Below are positions 5,302 to 6,294 of a stretch of DNA of 6,294 nt, piece by piece. The stretch's first letter is position 1, and each line of letters begins with the position of its first letter. The stretch lies in NCBI GenBank assembly GCA_003135595.1, contig PLCI01000100.1, positions 14,778 through 21,071 on the forward strand, in the 5' to 3' direction. Source of the stretch: Acidimicrobiaceae bacterium. GTDB taxonomy: Bacteria; Actinomycetota; Acidimicrobiia; Acidimicrobiales; RAAP-2. Under the pieces are notes generated by a model. It saw only the letters and a program-made list of their open reading frames with translations, did not search any database and had not been told where the DNA came from. Both the position numbers and the translations under genes were made by a program.

Positions 5302-6294
5302 TCACGGAAGGATGAGGTGGCTGTCACCGAACTCGTGCCAGCGATACCCCATCGTGAGCGCCGCGTTGTAGGAGTCGAGGAGCAGCTCGCGGCCGAGCAT
5401 GGCCTCGAGCATGAACAGGTGCGACGAGACGGGCTCGTGCCAGCCGGTGATCATGCCGTCGACCGCCGCCATCGGGCGGTCTGGGGTGATGACGAGATCG
5501 GTCCAGCCGTCGAGTGCGTGCACCTGGCCGTCGGCGCCCGCAGCTGTCTCGAGCGCCCTGACGACCGTGGTTCCGACGGCGACGACGCGACCTCTCGCCG
5601 CCCGGGTTGCGTTGACCCGGGCGGCCGTCGATGCCGACAGCCTCAGCCGCTCCGGATAGGGAAGCTCGTCGCCCTCGAGCGACGCCACGCCGGTGTGGAG
5701 CACGATGGGAGCGACTCCGACGCCCATGGCCGCCAGGCTCGTGAGGATCGCGTGCGTAAACGGCCGACCAGCACTCGGCATCTCGGCGCTGCCGGGCTCT
5801 GTGGCGTAGACGTTCTGGTACATGTCGATTGGCCACCGTCGATTGACGTAGCCGTATCGGACGGGCCTGCCGTGGACCGCCAGCCAGGCGAGCACGGGCT
5901 GGCCGAGCTCGAGGCGCGCGATCCACAGCCGCTCCCCGGACCCGAACGGCTCTTCGAGCCACAGGTTCGCCTCGCCCGCGAGGCGCTGGCCCCTCGGCGG
6001 CGGCGCGCCGTGCCATCGCGATGCGACCCCACGGTCGAGCCGCCGTGGCTCCACGATCCATCGACCGTCGTCGAGGAGGTTGGACAGATGGATCACGAGG
6101 CGCACGCCGTCGTCGCCGACGGCGTCGATCGCTGCGGGGATCGTCGCCGACGTGTTGATCACGACCAGGTCACCGGGCTCGAGGAACGTGGGAAGGAGCT
6201 GAAAGGAGCTCGCCACCAGCGATCTGGTGTTCCGGTGGCTGACGAGCAGTCGCACCGTGTCGCGGGTGAGCCCGTGCGCCTCGGGCGGTTCGGT
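5302..6294 (-). CDS. queA: QueA-like S-adenosylmethionine:tRNA ribosyltransferase-isomerase, 5' end cut by the window
   Basis: 330 residues are visible and the frame stays open through base 6294, beginning TEPPEAHGLTRDTVRLLVS. QueA proteins are usually about 340-360 residues, so only roughly 10-30 N-terminal residues are missing. QueA transfers and isomerises the ribosyl group of S-adenosylmethionine onto preQ1-modified tRNA to give epoxyqueuosine. Family landmarks in order are PGDLVVINTSATIPAA (40-55), the region FTHAILTSLAAMGVGVAPIVLHTGV, then RGRVVAVGTTVVRALETAA, TDLVITPD, ITGWHEPVSSHLFML and GYRWHEFGDSHLIL. Several core motifs differ from textbook QueA: NDTR is NTSAT, TNFH is TGWH, and YRFxSYGDAML is YRWHEFGDSHL. 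It may therefore be an actinobacterial QueA-like paralogue with altered specificity rather than a queuosine enzyme. No other queuosine gene is in view. The GTG at 6255 is internal and should not be taken as the start. Confidence 0.82.
   Translation of the reverse strand, partial: TEPPEAHGLTRDTVRLLVSHRNTRSLVASSFQLLPTFLEPGDLVVINTSATIPAAIDAVGDDGVRLVIHLSNLLDDGRWIVEPRRLDRGVASRWHGAPPPRGQRLAGEANLWLEEPFGSGERLWIARLELGQPVLAWLAVHGRPVRYGYVNRRWPIDMYQNVYATEPGSAEMPSAGRPFTHAILTSLAAMGVGVAPIVLHTGVASLEGDELPYPERLRLSASTAARVNATRAARGRVVAVGTTVVRALETAAGADGQVHALDGWTDLVITPDRPMAAVDGMITGWHEPVSSHLFMLEAMLGRELLLDSYNAALTMGYRWHEFGDSHLILP

Overview
This is a high-GC window with dense, overlapping genes, GTG starts, LGFP cell-wall repeats and a mycothiol-dependent-enzyme family protein. 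That combination points to an actinobacterium (Actinomycetota), possibly a little-studied lineage such as Acidimicrobiia; the class is inferred, not shown. No RNA gene, CRISPR array, transposase or plasmid origin is visible.

Layout. (1) Positions 1-3915, minus strand: a tight operon of four complete genes plus the first codons of a fifth. Read 5'->3' on the minus strand these are: a CcdA/MauF-like membrane thiol-disulfide transporter (3915-3154); a membrane-anchored thioredoxin-fold protein of the MauD type with a CTSC active site (3157-2429); a 160-residue soluble protein of unknown function (2406-1924); a 615-residue Tat-exported protein combining a Cys-rich domain like the methylamine dehydrogenase light chain with about seven LGFP repeats (1927-80); and the signal-peptide start of a further exported protein (57 to beyond base 1). 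Two junctions overlap by GTGA and the other two have gaps of about 22 bases. (2) Positions 3916-4161: a divergent intergenic region carrying a strong Shine-Dalgarno for the operon and a small tandem repeat with a palindrome. (3) Positions 4162-4788, plus strand: a DinB-fold, maleylpyruvate isomerase-type mycothiol-dependent enzyme. (4) Positions 4870-5283, plus strand: an MscL mechanosensitive channel with an added C-terminal zinc ribbon. (5) Positions 5302-6294, minus strand: a QueA-like protein lacking its extreme N-terminus at the window edge, convergent with mscL.

How the genes may work together. The operon looks like a self-contained export-and-oxidative-folding system. The CcdA/MauF-like protein would move reducing equivalents across the membrane. 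The MauD-like protein would use them to isomerise disulfides. The client would be the 16-cysteine light-chain-like domain, exported folded through Tat and then held at the cell wall by LGFP repeats. In true methylamine dehydrogenase the light chain carries the tryptophan tryptophylquinone (TTQ) cofactor. Here the first cofactor Trp seems to be kept (Trp95/Trp96), while the second aligns with alanine. No heavy chain, MauE or MauG is seen in the window. The operon may therefore be a repurposed relative of the mau system rather than an amine dehydrogenase. The three genes to its right look like ordinary chromosomal neighbours.
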